A stretch of DNA of 20,366 nt, from contig JBASWO010000037.1 of NCBI GenBank assembly GCA_049276515.1, positions 1 through 20,366 on the forward strand, in the 5' to 3' direction. Origin of the DNA: JAATFY01 sp049276515. Lineage in GTDB: Bacteria > Pseudomonadota > Alphaproteobacteria > UBA9219. The notes below the pieces were generated by a model that was not told where the DNA came from, searched no databases, and worked only from the letters and a program-made list of their open reading frames with translations. The position numbers were made by a program, and so were the translations under genes. This document shows positions 6,802-14,137 of the stretch, one piece after another; position 1 is the stretch's first letter, and each line of letters begins with the position of its first letter.

Positions 6802-8852
6802 ACGGTCATCTTCACATTATCTTTTCACCCCTTTTGCCGATGGAAGCCTTGCAGCTTCTCTGTGGGTTAGCGATTTGCTTGGTGATCTATGCCCTTTATA
6901 AACGCAGCAAGGGCAGTGTCGGACGCGCAGTTACCTTTGCACTTCTAACCCTTATTTTCTTTAATCCTTCCCTCATTGCCGAACAACGCGAACCCCTTAA
7001 AGACACTGCTCTTCTCGTCATTGATGATAGCGCCAGTATGAAGTTAGGAAAACGCGGCGAGCAAGCAGCACATGTTCTTGAAAGTTTACAGAAAAAACTG
7101 GCAGCTTTTCCGGATTTGGAAGTTGAAACACTTCATGTCAAAGGCAGCCACGAAAGCAATCTTTTGCGCGCACTTGAGCAAAAGCTCGGCGCCATCCCAC
7201 GTGATCGTTTGGCCGGCATCATTGCTATTACAGATGGTCAAATTCACGATAAAAATGAGACAGAGATTAATGCACCTCTGCATGCCCTCATCGCAGGAAA
7301 CCATAATGAAACCGACCGCCGTATCGTTATCAAGCAAGCTCCGGCTTATGGCCTTGTGGGCAGTACGGTTGAATTAACGCTACGCATTGATGATGAACCC
7401 AAAGCGCAAAGCGATACAGCAACCGTTACATTCCAACCCGATAAAGGCCAAAGCCAGACAGTTACAATGCCTGTTGGCAAAGACATCCCTTTTCAAGTGC
7501 CCATTGAACATGCGGGCGAAAATTTATTTGCTTTCTCAACACCGCCTCTGCCTAATGAACTGACGCCTATTAATAATGCTGTGGCTGTTTCTGTAAACGG
7601 TATCCGCGATCGCCTTCGCGTTCTTTTAGTCTCAGGTCAACCGCACATTGGCGGTCGTACCTGGCGTAATTTTTTAAAAGCTGATCCTGCAGTGGATCTT
7701 ATCCATTTTACCATTCTGCGTTCACCAATGAAGGCAGACAATATTCCTAACAATGAATTGTCGCTGATTGCTTTCCCTGTCCATGAATTATTTGAAATCA
7801 AGTTGCAAAGTTTTGACTTGGTTATTTTTGATCGTTTTCGCCAACAATCTCTGGTCCCTGACGCCTATCTCGAAAATATTGCCGATTATGTAGAAAATGG
7901 CGGCAGTTTATTAATCTCCAGCAGCACAGATGTTGATGTTCCGCCACTTGATGTTTCACCCCTGGCACGTGTTTTACCGACACAACCAACCGGCAAATTA
8001 CTTACCGGCGGCTTCCGCCCCGACCTTACCCTCCCTGGCCAACGTCATCCCGTTACATCTTCACTCACGACAATCACCCCCCGTGACAAATGGGGACATT
8101 GGTTCCGTGAAATCGGTGCACGATCACTCAAAGGCGAAGTGTTGATGAGTGGCATTAATAACCAGCCGCTTTTGGTTCTTGATCATGTTGGCCAAGGACG
8201 TGTGGCTCAATTTTTAAGTGATCAATTCTGGTTATGGTCACATGGTTTTGAAGGTGGCGGGCCGCAAGCAGAACTTTTGCGCCGTATCGTACACTGGCTT
8301 GTTCAAGAACCTGAGCTGGATGAAACAGCCTTACGAGCCCACGGTGAAATTGTTGATGACGGTTGGCAATTATCTATCACCAAGCAAAGCCTTCGCGATG
8401 ATAGCTTGCAAATCCAAGTCATCGATCCTGAGAATACATCTCAAACCGTGACACTCACACCAAGCAAACAACCTGGTGTTTTAGCTGCCACCCTTCCTGT
8501 CTCGATGACAGGTCTTTATCGGCTCAAAGATGGCGATAACGAAATTCTTGCTATGGTCGGCCCCACTGACGCACCCGAATTTGGTGATATGCGCGCTACA
8601 GACGAAAAAATCAAAACTGCCGTTAAGGCCTCGAATGGCGCTATAAATTGGCTTATTGATCATGCTGACGGGCCTGAAATTAAGCGTACAGCACCTAACG
8701 CCACACAACAGGGTTGGAACTGGATTGGGCTTAAACAAAATGGTCAGTTCCGTGTAACGGGTAGCAAGGCCTATCCACTTTTACCCGCTTGGCTTTGGAT
8801 CAGTGCTCTTTTGATTACGGCTATGCTGACTTGGCGACGTGAAGGGAAATAA
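6798..8852 (+). CDS. VWA-domain membrane protein of the MoxR operon
   Basis: This 684-residue inner-membrane protein closes the MoxR/VWA operon, and its start overlaps the previous stop (ATGA, 6798-6801). Two N-terminal helices (about 16-34 and 43-60) precede a VWA domain with an intact MIDAS, DDSAS at 76-80, and the later AITDG loop. The middle carries a GATase1-like region (FDLVIFDRF ... YVENGGSLLIS). A final helix near 658-677 is followed by a short basic tail (WRREGK). The bulk between the helices is presumably outside the cytoplasm. This arrangement is usual for the alphaproteobacterial member that follows DUF4159 genes. No enzymatic glutaminase triad is apparent, so the GATase-like part is probably structural. 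The function is unknown beyond its expected partnership with MoxR and DUF58. Confidence 0.88.
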   Translation: MNGHLHIIFSPLLPMEALQLLCGLAICLVIYALYKRSKGSVGRAVTFALLTLIFFNPSLIAEQREPLKDTALLVIDDSASMKLGKRGEQAAHVLESLQKKLAAFPDLEVETLHVKGSHESNLLRALEQKLGAIPRDRLAGIIAITDGQIHDKNETEINAPLHALIAGNHNETDRRIVIKQAPAYGLVGSTVELTLRIDDEPKAQSDTATVTFQPDKGQSQTVTMPVGKDIPFQVPIEHAGENLFAFSTPPLPNELTPINNAVAVSVNGIRDRLRVLLVSGQPHIGGRTWRNFLKADPAVDLIHFTILRSPMKADNIPNNELSLIAFPVHELFEIKLQSFDLVIFDRFRQQSLVPDAYLENIADYVENGGSLLISSSTDVDVPPLDVSPLARVLPTQPTGKLLTGGFRPDLTLPGQRHPVTSSLTTITPRDKWGHWFREIGARSLKGEVLMSGINNQPLLVLDHVGQGRVAQFLSDQFWLWSHGFEGGGPQAELLRRIVHWLVQEPELDETALRAHGEIVDDGWQLSITKQSLRDDSLQIQVIDPENTSQTVTLTPSKQPGVLAATLPVSMTGLYRLKDGDNEILAMVGPTDAPEFGDMRATDEKIKTAVKASNGAINWLIDHADGPEIKRTAPNATQQGWNWIGLKQNGQFRVTGSKAYPLLPAWLWISALLITAMLTWRREGK

Positions 8853-8899
8853 GCATTTTCCGGGATGACGTTTTCATGCGTCCATGTTACCTCTAGGGC

Positions 8900-9589
8900 A
8901 TGCCCACCATCACTTACCGTCTCTATCACCACCCTCTAGATCCGCCTTCACGCCGCGTCAGATTGGCCCTGGCTGAAAAGTCGGTTGCCTGTGATTACGT
9001 CATCGAAAAACCCTGGGATCCGAGCGCTGATTTTCTGACGCTTAACCCATCAGGCGAAGTTCCTGTTTTAACAGTTGAGCAAGATGGTGAAAGGCAAGTC
9101 TTGGCCGAAGCTCAAGCGATTTGTGAATATTTAGATGAGACACAGGCCGCAGCTACCATGCTCGGTAAAGATCCTTTTAGCCGCGCTGAAGTGCGCCGCC
9201 TTATCGGCTGGTTCGACCGCAAATTTTATAATGAAGTGACTTTGCCCCTCGTAGGTGAAAAAGCACTAAAACGTTTGATGGGCTCAGGTGAGCCGGATAG
9301 CGCTTTAATCCGTACGGGTTGTCATAATATTCGTGGTCATTTGGACTATATTGCTTGGCTAACCGAACGTCGGAACTGGCTCGCTGGTGACAGTATAACT
9401 TTTGCTGATCTTGCAGCTGGGGCCCACCTATCCGTAATTGATTATTTAGGTGATGTGCCATGGGATAGCCATATTATGGCCAAGGAATGGTATGCACGCC
9501 TCAAATCTCGCCCTAGTTTTCGTAGCATCTTAGGCGATCATATTGCGGGTTTCCCTCCTCCACGCCATTATGCCGATCTAGATTTCTAA
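8900..9589 (+). CDS. fzlA: GST-fold protein, probable FzlA (FtsZ-binding division factor)
   Basis: Glutathione-S-transferase-fold protein of 229 residues. The N-terminal thioredoxin-like half includes the cis-Pro region GEVPVL (52-57) and the helix EAQAICEYLDE (70-80). The all-helical C-terminal half includes LAGDSITFADLAA (161-173). The tail ends in GFPPPRHYADLDF (217-229). In Alphaproteobacteria this length and this conserved acidic tail (ending LDF) point to FzlA. FzlA in Caulobacter binds FtsZ filaments and links them to septal wall synthesis, rather than acting as a detoxifying transferase; a tail aspartate near residue 227 is known to matter there. The canonical GST catalytic Ser/Tyr context is not obvious. 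It starts 47 bases after the MoxR operon with only AGGG close to the ATG, and no terminator separates them. An ordinary GST is the alternative. Confidence 0.75.
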   Translation: MPTITYRLYHHPLDPPSRRVRLALAEKSVACDYVIEKPWDPSADFLTLNPSGEVPVLTVEQDGERQVLAEAQAICEYLDETQAAATMLGKDPFSRAEVRRLIGWFDRKFYNEVTLPLVGEKALKRLMGSGEPDSALIRTGCHNIRGHLDYIAWLTERRNWLAGDSITFADLAAGAHLSVIDYLGDVPWDSHIMAKEWYARLKSRPSFRSILGDHIAGFPPPRHYADLDF

Positions 9590-9609
9590 CCCCCAGCCAA
9601 GAGGTTTCC

Positions 9610-10332
9610 ATGACGCGCCTTCTCCTTCCTTCTCTGCTTTGCCTTTTGATGTTGGGCTCCCCCGCACAAGCTCAAGAACTGATGCCTAAACCTGATGATC
9701 GCGTCATTTTAGATGTTGCGGGTGAAGAATGGGTCACTACAAAAACGGCCGAAGTTACAGTTGCTGTCGAAGCTGCCGTAACCGCCAGCAATGCCGGTAC
9801 CATGCGCAGCGATATGGTCAAGGCCGTCAACGATCTCTCGAAAGGCGATTGGCGTTTAACATCATTTAACCGGAGCCAAGATCAAACAGGTCTTGAGCGC
9901 TGGAGCGCCATGTATGTTGCGCGCCTTCCAGAGAACCAATTAAATGGTTTGCAAGAAGCTGCAAAGAAGCTCAGCAAGGCTGGTATGCAAGTAACGGTAA
10001 GCGACATTAATTTCAGCCCAACCCTGGAAGAAATGGAAGCAGCACGCGCGACGCTTCGCGCTAAATTATATAAGAGTGCGAGCGATCAGCTTGCCGCTCT
10101 TAATGCTGCTATCCCTGGCCGTACCTATCGCATTGGCACCATCAATTTCACGGGTAACAATGACGAGCCAACACCCATGCCGCGTGTTGTGCGTGGTCAA
10201 GCTAACATGACCATGATGGCCATGGACTCTGCCAAAGCATCACCTCCCATGGCCCCCATGGAACGCGCTGAAAAAATTACACTATCGGCACGCGTCGTTT
10301 ATGCCGCAGACAGCAAGGTTGCCCCTAAATAA
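9610..10332 (+). CDS. Secreted SIMPL-like (DUF541-type) protein
   Basis: A 240-residue exported protein. A clear Sec signal peptide covers residues 1-21 (hydrophobic LLLPSLLCLLMLG core, cleavage after AQA). The body, with alternating beta-like segments (TKTAEVTVAVEAAV) and a long helix (EEMEAARATLRAKLYKSASDQLAALNA), fits the SIMPL/DUF541 fold, whose function in bacteria is poorly defined. The match is by overall pattern, not a sharp motif, so family assignment is moderate. A methionine-rich segment (about 197-217) comes before a last beta strand (KITLSARVVYA). AGAGG lies seven bases before the ATG. The gene follows fzlA by 20 bases and precedes the esterase by four, so the three are probably co-transcribed. 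Confidence 0.7.
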   Translation: MTRLLLPSLLCLLMLGSPAQAQELMPKPDDRVILDVAGEEWVTTKTAEVTVAVEAAVTASNAGTMRSDMVKAVNDLSKGDWRLTSFNRSQDQTGLERWSAMYVARLPENQLNGLQEAAKKLSKAGMQVTVSDINFSPTLEEMEAARATLRAKLYKSASDQLAALNAAIPGRTYRIGTINFTGNNDEPTPMPRVVRGQANMTMMAMDSAKASPPMAPMERAEKITLSARVVYAADSKVAPK

Positions 10333-10336
10333 AGGC

Positions 10337-10996
10337 ATGCTGAAAGATTACAATCTCCTACCCCTCAATGGCGGCGCGCCACAACGCGCCGTCATTTTTC
10401 TTCATGGGCTTGGTGATAGTGGCTCAGGTGGCCTTCTCTCTTTAGGCGAGGTTTGGCGCAGCGCTTTACCTGACTGCGAATTTATCTGCCCCGATGCTCC
10501 CTTTGCCTTTGATATGGGCCCACCTGATTTTGGTGGACGGCAATGGTTCAGCCTTCAGACATTTGATATGCCATCCATGTTGGAGGGTACAAAAAATGCG
10601 GCCGATCATCTTAATGCGTATATTGATCACATTCTCTCAAGTCGCAATTTAACGCCCGATAAATTGGCTATCGTTGGTTTCTCTCAAGGAACAATGATGG
10701 CCCTCTACACCGTGCCACGTCGCGCCGCTTCGGTTGCTTGTCTTGTTGGCTATTCTGGACTCTTAGTGGGTGGAGACACATTGCGTGCTGAGAAAAAATC
10801 ATCGCCACCCGTACTTTTAGTTCACGGCAAAATGGATGAAGTAGTGCCTTTTGCCGCCATGGGCGCTGCTGAAAATGCCCTCAAAATTGCAGGTATTGCA
10901 GTGCAAACCATTACCTGTCCCTATACCGGCCACACCATTGATGACGTTGGGGTTGCGGAAGGATTGAAGTTTATCAAAGGGGTGTGGGGTGGTTGA
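10337..10996 (+). CDS. Carboxylesterase/phospholipase-type alpha/beta hydrolase
   Basis: Serine hydrolase of the alpha/beta-hydrolase fold, in the small carboxylesterase (acyl-protein-thioesterase-like) group. Counting from ATG 10337 (219 residues), the oxyanion-hole motif is FLHGLGDSG (21-29) and the nucleophile elbow GFSQG carries Ser116. The acid is Asp167 in HGKMDEVVP and the base His199 in YTGHT, so the catalytic triad is complete. No signal peptide is seen, so it is probably cytoplasmic. The frame is open to an ATG at 10301, but that would overlap the SIMPL gene by 32 bases and add residues foreign to the family. AAAGG lies just before 10337, although the spacing is short. The natural substrate cannot be told. 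Confidence 0.88.
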   Translation: MLKDYNLLPLNGGAPQRAVIFLHGLGDSGSGGLLSLGEVWRSALPDCEFICPDAPFAFDMGPPDFGGRQWFSLQTFDMPSMLEGTKNAADHLNAYIDHILSSRNLTPDKLAIVGFSQGTMMALYTVPRRAASVACLVGYSGLLVGGDTLRAEKKSSPPVLLVHGKMDEVVPFAAMGAAENALKIAGIAVQTITCPYTGHTIDDVGVAEGLKFIKGVWGG

Positions 10997-11040
10997 TCTT
11001 TTACCTAAAATTCACTACATCATGGTTAAATAAAATTAGA

Positions 11041-11090
11041 TTCGAAGCCGTAAGACGGATTCGTGATCCGGGGCTTCGAGGAAGGAATGG
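11041..11090 (+). promoter_or_regulatory. Hairpin immediately upstream of the HNH ribosome binding site
   Basis: TCGAAGCC (11042-11049) and GGCTTCGA (11072-11079) form a perfect 8-bp stem. An inner GGAT/ATCC helix (11057-11060/11066-11069) can form within the loop. The outer stem ends two bases before GAAGGA (11081-11086), the likely ribosome binding site of the HNH gene. There is no T-run after it, so it is not an intrinsic terminator. A role in translation or RNA stability is inference. Confidence 0.4.
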
Positions 11091-11094
11091 TTGA

Positions 11095-11655
11095 GTGTCA
11101 CCATCGCCTGAGAGCTGTCCAGCCCTCGTCCTCAATGCCGATTTTCGGCCTCTGAGTTATTTTCCGCTTTCCCTTTGGTCCTGGCAAGACACCGTGAAGG
11201 CTGTATTTCTGAACCGCGTCAATATTCTCTCAGAATATGAACGCGAAGTGCACTCTCCCAGTTTTACAATGAAATTACCCAGCGTGATTGCGCTGAAAGA
11301 ATATATTGCGACGTCACGGTATCCCGCTTTTACGCGGTTCAATGTTTTCTTGCGCGATAGTTTCAGCTGTCAGTATTGCGGCCATAGACGCCCCACACCC
11401 GATCTTACTTTCGACCATGTTATCCCAAGATCAAAAGGTGGCCGTACGGTATGGGAAAATGTTGTCACCGCCTGTTGTTCTTGCAATCTTTTTAAAGGCA
11501 GTCGTCTCCCTCAACAATGCGGCATGTATCCAAAGCAAGCACCGTGGCGCCCGCTCAGCCATGAATTACAAGAAAATGGTCGCGCTTTCCCACCCAACTA
11601 TTTGCATGAAAGTTGGCGTGACTATCTTTATTGGGATACGGAACTGGAAAGCTAA
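11095..11655 (+). CDS. HNH endonuclease family protein
   Basis: A 186-residue protein with an N-terminal region common to alphaproteobacterial HNH proteins (LVLNADFRPLSYFPLSLWSW, 11-30) and an HNH nuclease core. The zinc-binding pairs are Cys92/Cys95 (CQYC) and Cys127/Cys130 (CCSC). The catalytic stretch FDHVIPRSKGG (106-116) contains Asp107-His108, and Asn122 lies in WENVV. All key residues appear intact, so nuclease activity is plausible. The cellular role of this widespread chromosomal family is not established, and nothing nearby suggests restriction, a phage or an intron. The GTG start has GAAGGA eight bases upstream, just beyond a hairpin. The gene ends tail to tail with coq7, the two stop codons sharing bases 11652-11655. 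Confidence 0.87.
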   Translation: MSPSPESCPALVLNADFRPLSYFPLSLWSWQDTVKAVFLNRVNILSEYEREVHSPSFTMKLPSVIALKEYIATSRYPAFTRFNVFLRDSFSCQYCGHRRPTPDLTFDHVIPRSKGGRTVWENVVTACCSCNLFKGSRLPQQCGMYPKQAPWRPLSHELQENGRAFPPNYLHESWRDYLYWDTELES

Positions 11656-12224
11656 AATCTTTCCGACAGCCAGATCGCTGTTTTCGATCCTCTGCGAATA
11701 AGCGCACGCAAAATCGGATAATAGGGCAAATCTTCTGCGCCGTGATCAAGGCCTGTGTCTTTATGTTCAATCTCTTCATCACGAAATTTTTTAATGAGCT
11801 TAGCGAGCTGTGGCTCATCCCCAGCCAATTGCTCTAATTGCCTTTTGTAATGCTCATCAATGACTTCTTCGACAGCCACTGTGCAAGCCATAGCCGCCTT
11901 TTCACCCAAGGATGCAGTCGCAAGACCCAAGGCATAGCCAGCCACATGCCATAAAGGATGCAAAGCGGTAGGCCTTACGCGCCTATCAATAATGAGTTTC
12001 TCAAAAGCCTCGAGATGCACATCTTCTTGTTTTGCCATATGGCGGATTGTGGGACCTATTTTACTGTCGCCTAACACAGCCAATTGCCCAGCATAAATAC
12101 GTTGTGCGCCAAATTCACCAGCATGATCAACACGGATCATACGCTCAATGATTGCATCACGTTTGCGGTCACCTGGCAAAACTGTACGACGAGGAGATTT
12201 CTTTTTGGATACTTTCTTTTTCAT
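11652..12224 (-). CDS. coq7: Demethoxyubiquinone hydroxylase (COQ7/UbiF-type diiron enzyme)
   Basis: Hydroxylates 2-polyprenyl-3-methyl-6-methoxy-1,4-benzoquinone in the penultimate step of ubiquinone synthesis, as a membrane-associated diiron enzyme. All six iron ligands can be placed: Glu37 (DHAGEFGA), Glu67 and His70 (QEDVHLEAF), Glu119 (AVEEVIDEHY), and Glu151 and His154 (DEEIEHKD). The spacing over the first four matches the family exactly. A lysine-rich N-terminal extension (about 14 residues) comes before the domain. The 190-residue length is normal. The ATG overlaps the dsbB stop by four bases (12221-12224), so translation is probably coupled and dsbB is the upstream gene. Presence of this enzyme implies aerobic ubiquinone synthesis. 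Confidence 0.95.
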   Translation of the reverse strand: MKKKVSKKKSPRRTVLPGDRKRDAIIERMIRVDHAGEFGAQRIYAGQLAVLGDSKIGPTIRHMAKQEDVHLEAFEKLIIDRRVRPTALHPLWHVAGYALGLATASLGEKAAMACTVAVEEVIDEHYKRQLEQLAGDEPQLAKLIKKFRDEEIEHKDTGLDHGAEDLPYYPILRALIRRGSKTAIWLSERF

Positions 12225-12721
12225 GTTTTACGGGCCGCACTTACAGAAAGACCTGCAAGTCCCAGAGAAAAAGGAATGTTCCAATTGGCCATGGAAAACC
12301 CAAGGAAAGTCCAGCTGATCTGATCGCAGCGCGCGACAGGTGTTTTCAAAAGTGCTGTACGAACATCATCGACGGAGGCACCTGAAAGTGGCTCGACAGC
12401 ACATCCTGATGTTCCCAGCCACCAATGTAATTCAACGCCCGTATGAAAAAGGGCAAGACCAGCGCTCAATACGAAAAGACTGGCGCAAAGCAGCATAAGA
12501 ATTTGCGTATAGAAGCCGTATGGTTTGCGCACAACAGCAATCAATGACAAAACAGCGGCCAAGCCATACGGCACGCGTTGCCATATGCACAACACGCAAG
12601 GTTCATAACCAAAAACATATTGGCTGATGAAGACGAAAGCTAAAGCGCCAACAGAGGCTGCAAAGATAAGCCATGCAGCTTTGGGCATTGTAAAAATCGT
12701 GCGCTTTTTAAAACTAAACAT
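12221..12721 (-). CDS. dsbB: Disulfide bond formation protein B
   Basis: Inner-membrane oxidoreductase that reoxidises DsbA and passes electrons to quinone. There are four membrane helices (about 13-33, 48-65, 72-92 and 144-162). The first periplasmic loop has Cys42-Val-Leu-Cys45, and the second has Cys107 and Cys132, so both DsbB disulfide pairs are present. Arg49 right after the first pair matches the quinone-interacting arginine. The length of 166 residues is normal. No purine-rich ribosome binding site precedes the ATG at 12721, and an internal ATG (residue 12) has none either, so the start is only moderately sure. It shares a four-base overlap with coq7, which supplies its electron acceptor. 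The terminator of the NTF2-like gene lies about 60 bases upstream. Confidence 0.93.
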   Translation of the reverse strand: MFSFKKRTIFTMPKAAWLIFAASVGALAFVFISQYVFGYEPCVLCIWQRVPYGLAAVLSLIAVVRKPYGFYTQILMLLCASLFVLSAGLALFHTGVELHWWLGTSGCAVEPLSGASVDDVRTALLKTPVARCDQISWTFLGFSMANWNIPFSLGLAGLSVSAARKT

Positions 12722-12782
12722 ACAAGGAGTATGTCAAAACTCAGGCCTGCGCGCAATTCGAAGGACGTGAGGAATAAACATG

Positions 12783-12810
12783 AAAAAACCCGGCTTTCGC
12801 CGGGCTTTAA
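12783..12810 (-). terminator. Rho-independent terminator of the NTF2-like gene
   Basis: Read leftward, a 6-bp GC stem (GCCGGG pairing with CCCGGC, 12789-12794/12799-12804) has a four-base GAAA loop and is followed by six T (12783-12788 on the minus strand). It lies 16 bases beyond the stop of the NTF2-like gene and isolates that gene from dsbB. Confidence 0.9.
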
Positions 12811-12825
12811 TTCAAAAATAGAGGC

Positions 12826-13569
12826 TTAGAACTTGACGCTCTTGCTTTCATAACGACGGCCAAGGAAAGCTGGCAATTTGCCATTAGTTTGGCTGCCGGG
12901 GAAATTGGCCATTTGATAGGAAGGATCTGTCTTATTGCGATAGCTCCACAAAGCATCTGGATTTTGGTGATAGAAGATGTCTGAAACAGCTTCTGTACGC
13001 ACCCAATCCAACATTTGCTTACGGTGAACAATTTTCCATACGCCGCCTGGACCTGCGGGACGACGCTCCATGCGATCCAAATTACGTCCACCCATAAATA
13101 CATCTTCACGACCGATGGGTTTGTCGACGCGGAAATGGACGTGGAAATAGGATTCGACCAGAGCAACATCACCTTCGAGCTCAACGCGGATATTGCCAAT
13201 CATGTGGTGTGAGGTCTTGATCTGTTGCATGACACCAAGAACCCAATTGACGTAATCGTTACCCGTACCCTGGAACACACCAGGGCCCAGATCGAGGGTC
13301 GCATCAGGTTGCAAGACTGAGCGCAGTAGATTTTCATCCATGCGATCAACGCCACGCGCAAAAGTTGTCAGCACGTCATTAATTTCGCTTTTATCGACAA
13401 CGGCCTGCAAACGTGGTGCCAGCTTCTGACCATCATTCGATGCCAATTGCGCAACCAAGCTTGGGCGCGGCATCTTGAGGATGTTGCTGCGGTATTTTGG
13501 CTTTGGTGCAGCTTTCATTTTCATTGGTTTTTTCACAGCAGCGACCTTTTTCTTTTTCATACCAACCAT
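12826..13569 (-). CDS. NTF2/SnoaL-like domain protein with basic N-terminal tail
   Basis: A 247-residue protein whose central part (about 55-190) fits the SnoaL-like NTF2 fold. The pattern EINDVLTTFARGVDRMDENLLRSVLQPDATLD is followed by SHHMIGNIRVEL and VESYFHVHFR, then a closing strand GVWKIVHRKQMLDWV. Such domains serve as small dehydratases, isomerases or mere binding modules, and the substrate cannot be told. The N-terminal 30 residues are very basic and Lys/Pro/Ala-rich, unlike typical family members, and the C-terminal 55 residues are an extension of unknown role. GAGGA precedes a cluster of ATG codons, and spacing favours 13569, although 13572 or 13560 are possible. The gene has its own terminator and stands alone, divergent from rpmJ. 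Confidence 0.8.
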   Translation of the reverse strand: MVGMKKKKVAAVKKPMKMKAAPKPKYRSNILKMPRPSLVAQLASNDGQKLAPRLQAVVDKSEINDVLTTFARGVDRMDENLLRSVLQPDATLDLGPGVFQGTGNDYVNWVLGVMQQIKTSHHMIGNIRVELEGDVALVESYFHVHFRVDKPIGREDVFMGGRNLDRMERRPAGPGGVWKIVHRKQMLDWVRTEAVSDIFYHQNPDALWSYRNKTDPSYQMANFPGSQTNGKLPAFLGRRYESKSVKF

Positions 13570-13714
13570 CATATTCCTCACGTGACCCTCGCTTCTTTAT
13601 GTCGATACCGAGATAGTCCAGCATTCCTCTGTTGTTCTATGAGGTCTGTTCTGCCCGGCGGTGGCTATAATTAGCATAAAGCCTGCCTTTTTTTCCAGGA
13701 TTTCAGTAATTTAG

Positions 13715-13732
13715 ACAGAAACTCTGTTTTTT
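13715..13732 (+). terminator. Weak terminator-like hairpin
   Basis: ACAGA (13715-13719) and TCTGT (13723-13727) form a short stem with a three-base loop, running directly into T residues to 13732. The stem is AT-rich and the loop minimal, so this is a weak candidate. No rightward gene ends here. Confidence 0.25.
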
Positions 13733-13866
13733 AAGGTCATATTGCTGCGTTAAACTCCATTAAAATCACAGGAATATGGCATCTAAATAAGTTAATTCTG
13801 ACAGCCACAAAGCATTTTTGACAATAAAGTAGTTAATGTCGCTGATTTACAGTCATAAAATATGGT

Positions 13867-13882
13867 GTTTATGCCCATAAAC
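13867..13882. repeat. Palindromic operator-like site
   Basis: GTTTATG and CATAAAC are perfect 7-base inverted arms around a CC centre. The symmetry suits a dimeric regulator binding site, but nothing identifies the regulator. It lies about 210 bases upstream of the rpmJ promoter and 290 bases from the NTF2-like start, so chance is a real alternative in AT-rich DNA. Confidence 0.35.
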
Positions 13883-14080
13883 TCTGCTGAGAGAGAAAAA
13901 TAGCCCAAAATGCATACAAAAAATGTGTCTGAACACTTCAATTTTGAGTCTGAATGGTCGTTTTTAGCCAAAATGTCAGTTTTAGGCATCTAACGTCTTA
14001 AGTGGGTTTAAAAGTTAATATTGAAGCTTCCGCCTCTTACAATACACTTCCGAAAACAGCGGGGCTTTGCGCGGCTTTCC

Positions 14081-14110
14081 TTGACATAAGACCCTTTAAC
14101 TCCCTAGATT
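14081..14110 (+). promoter_or_regulatory. Sigma-70-type promoter of rpmJ
   Basis: A perfect -35 box TTGACA (14081-14086), preceded by CC and so also matching the alphaproteobacterial CTTGAC form, is followed after 18 bases by TAGATT (14105-14110). Transcription would begin near 14117 and leave a leader of about 20 bases before the rpmJ ATG. Confidence 0.65.
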
Positions 14111-14137
14111 GCCGCGACTTTTACGTAAGGTAGAGAT

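Larger units (their letters stand above)
13582..14137. other. AT-rich intergenic region between the NTF2-like gene and rpmJ
   Basis: This stretch of about 555 bases is visibly richer in A and T than its surroundings and has no convincing gene. It holds a perfect TATAAT (13666-13671) without a good -35 box and a small hairpin with a T-run (13715-13732). It also has a 16-base palindrome (13867-13882), three copies of AGTTAAT (13790, 13831, 14013), two of GGCATCTAA (13778, 13985), and the rpmJ promoter at its right end. The promoter of the leftward NTF2-like gene should also be here, but I cannot place it. Confidence 0.5.

Noticed and set aside
8853..8899. Terminator between the MoxR operon and fzlA
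   Set aside because: No stem followed by a T-run is present in the 47 bases.
13433..13624. Out-of-frame leftward ORF (63 residues) overlapping the start of the NTF2-like gene
   Set aside because: AGAGGA abuts its ATG with almost no spacing and the protein has no recognisable pattern; most of it is the NTF2-like gene read in another frame.
13792..13989. Leftward 65-residue ORF in the AT-rich intergenic region
   Set aside because: Composition is irregular, there is no convincing ribosome binding site, and it resembles chance reading of AT-rich DNA.
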